Positions 63,434 through 64,000 of a DNA stretch of 64,000 nucleotides are shown one piece after another (the first letter of the stretch is position 1; the number at the start of each line of letters is the position of its first letter). Location: NCBI RefSeq assembly GCF_024347335.1, contig NZ_AP025463.1, positions 2,976,001 to 3,040,000 on the forward strand. Reading direction: 5' to 3'. The notes beneath the pieces were generated by a model, which ran no database searches, was not told the origin of the DNA, and saw only the letters and a list, made by a program, of their open reading frames with translations. A program made the position numbers and the translations under genes. This DNA is from Vibrio celticus (GTDB taxonomy: Bacteria > Pseudomonadota > Gammaproteobacteria > Enterobacterales > Vibrionaceae).

Positions 63434-64000
63434 TTACGCTTGTTCGCTCGCTAGCGTTGCTGAGCGATGAAACATTCTAAGTTGTTGAATTTCCTCTTTC
63501 CAAATGGTCGAATCAATGGTTTCTAAGATAAGAGGGATACCATTAAAGCGAGAATCAGAGGCAATATACTCAAAACAATCCCAGCCAATTTCGCCTTTTC
63601 CTAAAGAATGGTGTCGATCGACTCGGCTCGCGAACTCAGCTTTTGAATCATTGATGTGCATTGCTCTTAGATAGTGCATACCCACGATGCGGTCGAACTC
63701 AGCAAAAGTATGCTCACACGCCTCTTTTGTACGTAAGTCATAGCCAGCAGTAAACGTATGGCAGGTGTCTAAGCACACACCAACACGTGACTTATCTTCT
63801 ACCTGTTCGATAATCTCTGCTAGATGTTCAAACTTCCAACCCAGATTAGTGCCCTGCCCAGACGTATTCTCAATCACTGCGATTACGTCAGATACCGCTT
63901 GATGAGCTAGGTTGATCGATTCAGCGATCTTCGCCAAACATTCGCTTTCTGAGATTTTCTTTAAATGACTCCCAGGATGAAAATTCAAAAGCGTTAATCC
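63434..64000 (-). CDS. nfo: endonuclease IV, C-terminal part (cut by window edge)
   Basis: Zinc-dependent AP endonuclease of base-excision repair. About 189 codons are present; the N-terminus lies beyond the right edge and the frame stays open to 64000 (GLTLLNFHPGSHL). Zn-ligand signatures: IENTSGQGTNLGWKFEHL, VCLDTCHTFTAGYD, MHINDSKAEFASRVDRHHSLGKGEIG and PLILET. Any start called at 63988 is an edge artefact. Confidence 0.94.
   Translation of the reverse strand, partial: GLTLLNFHPGSHLKKISESECLAKIAESINLAHQAVSDVIAVIENTSGQGTNLGWKFEHLAEIIEQVEDKSRVGVCLDTCHTFTAGYDLRTKEACEHTFAEFDRIVGMHYLRAMHINDSKAEFASRVDRHHSLGKGEIGWDCFEYIASDSRFNGIPLILETIDSTIWKEEIQQLRMFHRSATLASEQA

Overview
The window looks like chromosome I of a Vibrio, most likely of the Splendidus clade (inference from protein similarity recalled by eye, moderate GC, and Vibrio markers such as vpsR, hlyU, nptA and a Vibrio-style BtsS/BtsR locus). 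It is almost entirely core genome: dense conserved housekeeping operons, no prophage, integron, CRISPR array, rRNA or tRNA seen. The two edges cut rluD (left) and nfo (right).

Layout. 1-5 kb: rluD / bamD / lytic transglycosylase / raiA / pheL-pheA. 5.3-8.2 kb: a GGDEF-EAL c-di-GMP protein overlapping yjjX. 8.3-12.6 kb: trpR and slt leftward, ettA rightward. 12.7-14.1 kb: a PilZ protein and an M23 endopeptidase. 14.3-16.8 kb: aroF-tyrA with TyrR-type boxes. 16.9-20.1 kb: nagZ, anmK, murQ (cell-wall recycling). 20.2-25.1 kb: a lipoprotein, a CstA-family transporter, and the LytS/LytR-type pair BtsS-BtsR. 25.3-33.6 kb: ispH, fkpB, lspA, ileS, ribF, murJ leftward and rpsT rightward. 33.9-36.8 kb: hlyU, nhaR, nptA. 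37.2-42.5 kb: rppH-ptsP-TSUP-lgt-thyA read leftward. 42.5-43.8 kb: a DnaA-box-rich intergenic region and mutH. 43.9-46.6 kb: small proteins and vpsR. 46.8-54 kb: fldB / xerD-dsbC-recJ-prfB-lysS. 54-60.4 kb: brnQ, trmN6, srmB, yaaA, an alanine/sodium symporter. 61-64 kb: a DUF3545 protein, hemerythrin-like protein, ung, a MITE-like element, a tiny His-rich ORF, nfo.

Themes. Aromatic amino-acid control is concentrated here: pheA with a readable attenuator, aroF-tyrA with TyrR boxes, and trpR. Peptidoglycan turnover and export genes recur (slt, MltF-like, M23, nagZ, anmK, murQ, murJ), as do lipoprotein biogenesis (lgt, lspA) and c-di-GMP signalling (GGDEF-EAL, PilZ, VpsR).

The strongest non-coding signals are (1) ten phased copies of an ACCACTTA-like box every 20-21 bp upstream of the CstA-family transporter beside btsSR, matching what I recall of the BtsR/YehT operator but in far greater copy number; and (2) nine DnaA-box-like sequences plus an IHF consensus between rppH and mutH, next to the gene that borders DARS2 in E. 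coli, which suggests a Vibrio DARS2-like replication-control locus. Also notable are two tiny ORFs with very strong ribosome-binding sites, a 268-bp MITE-like element, and a DsbC with a lipoprotein signal.
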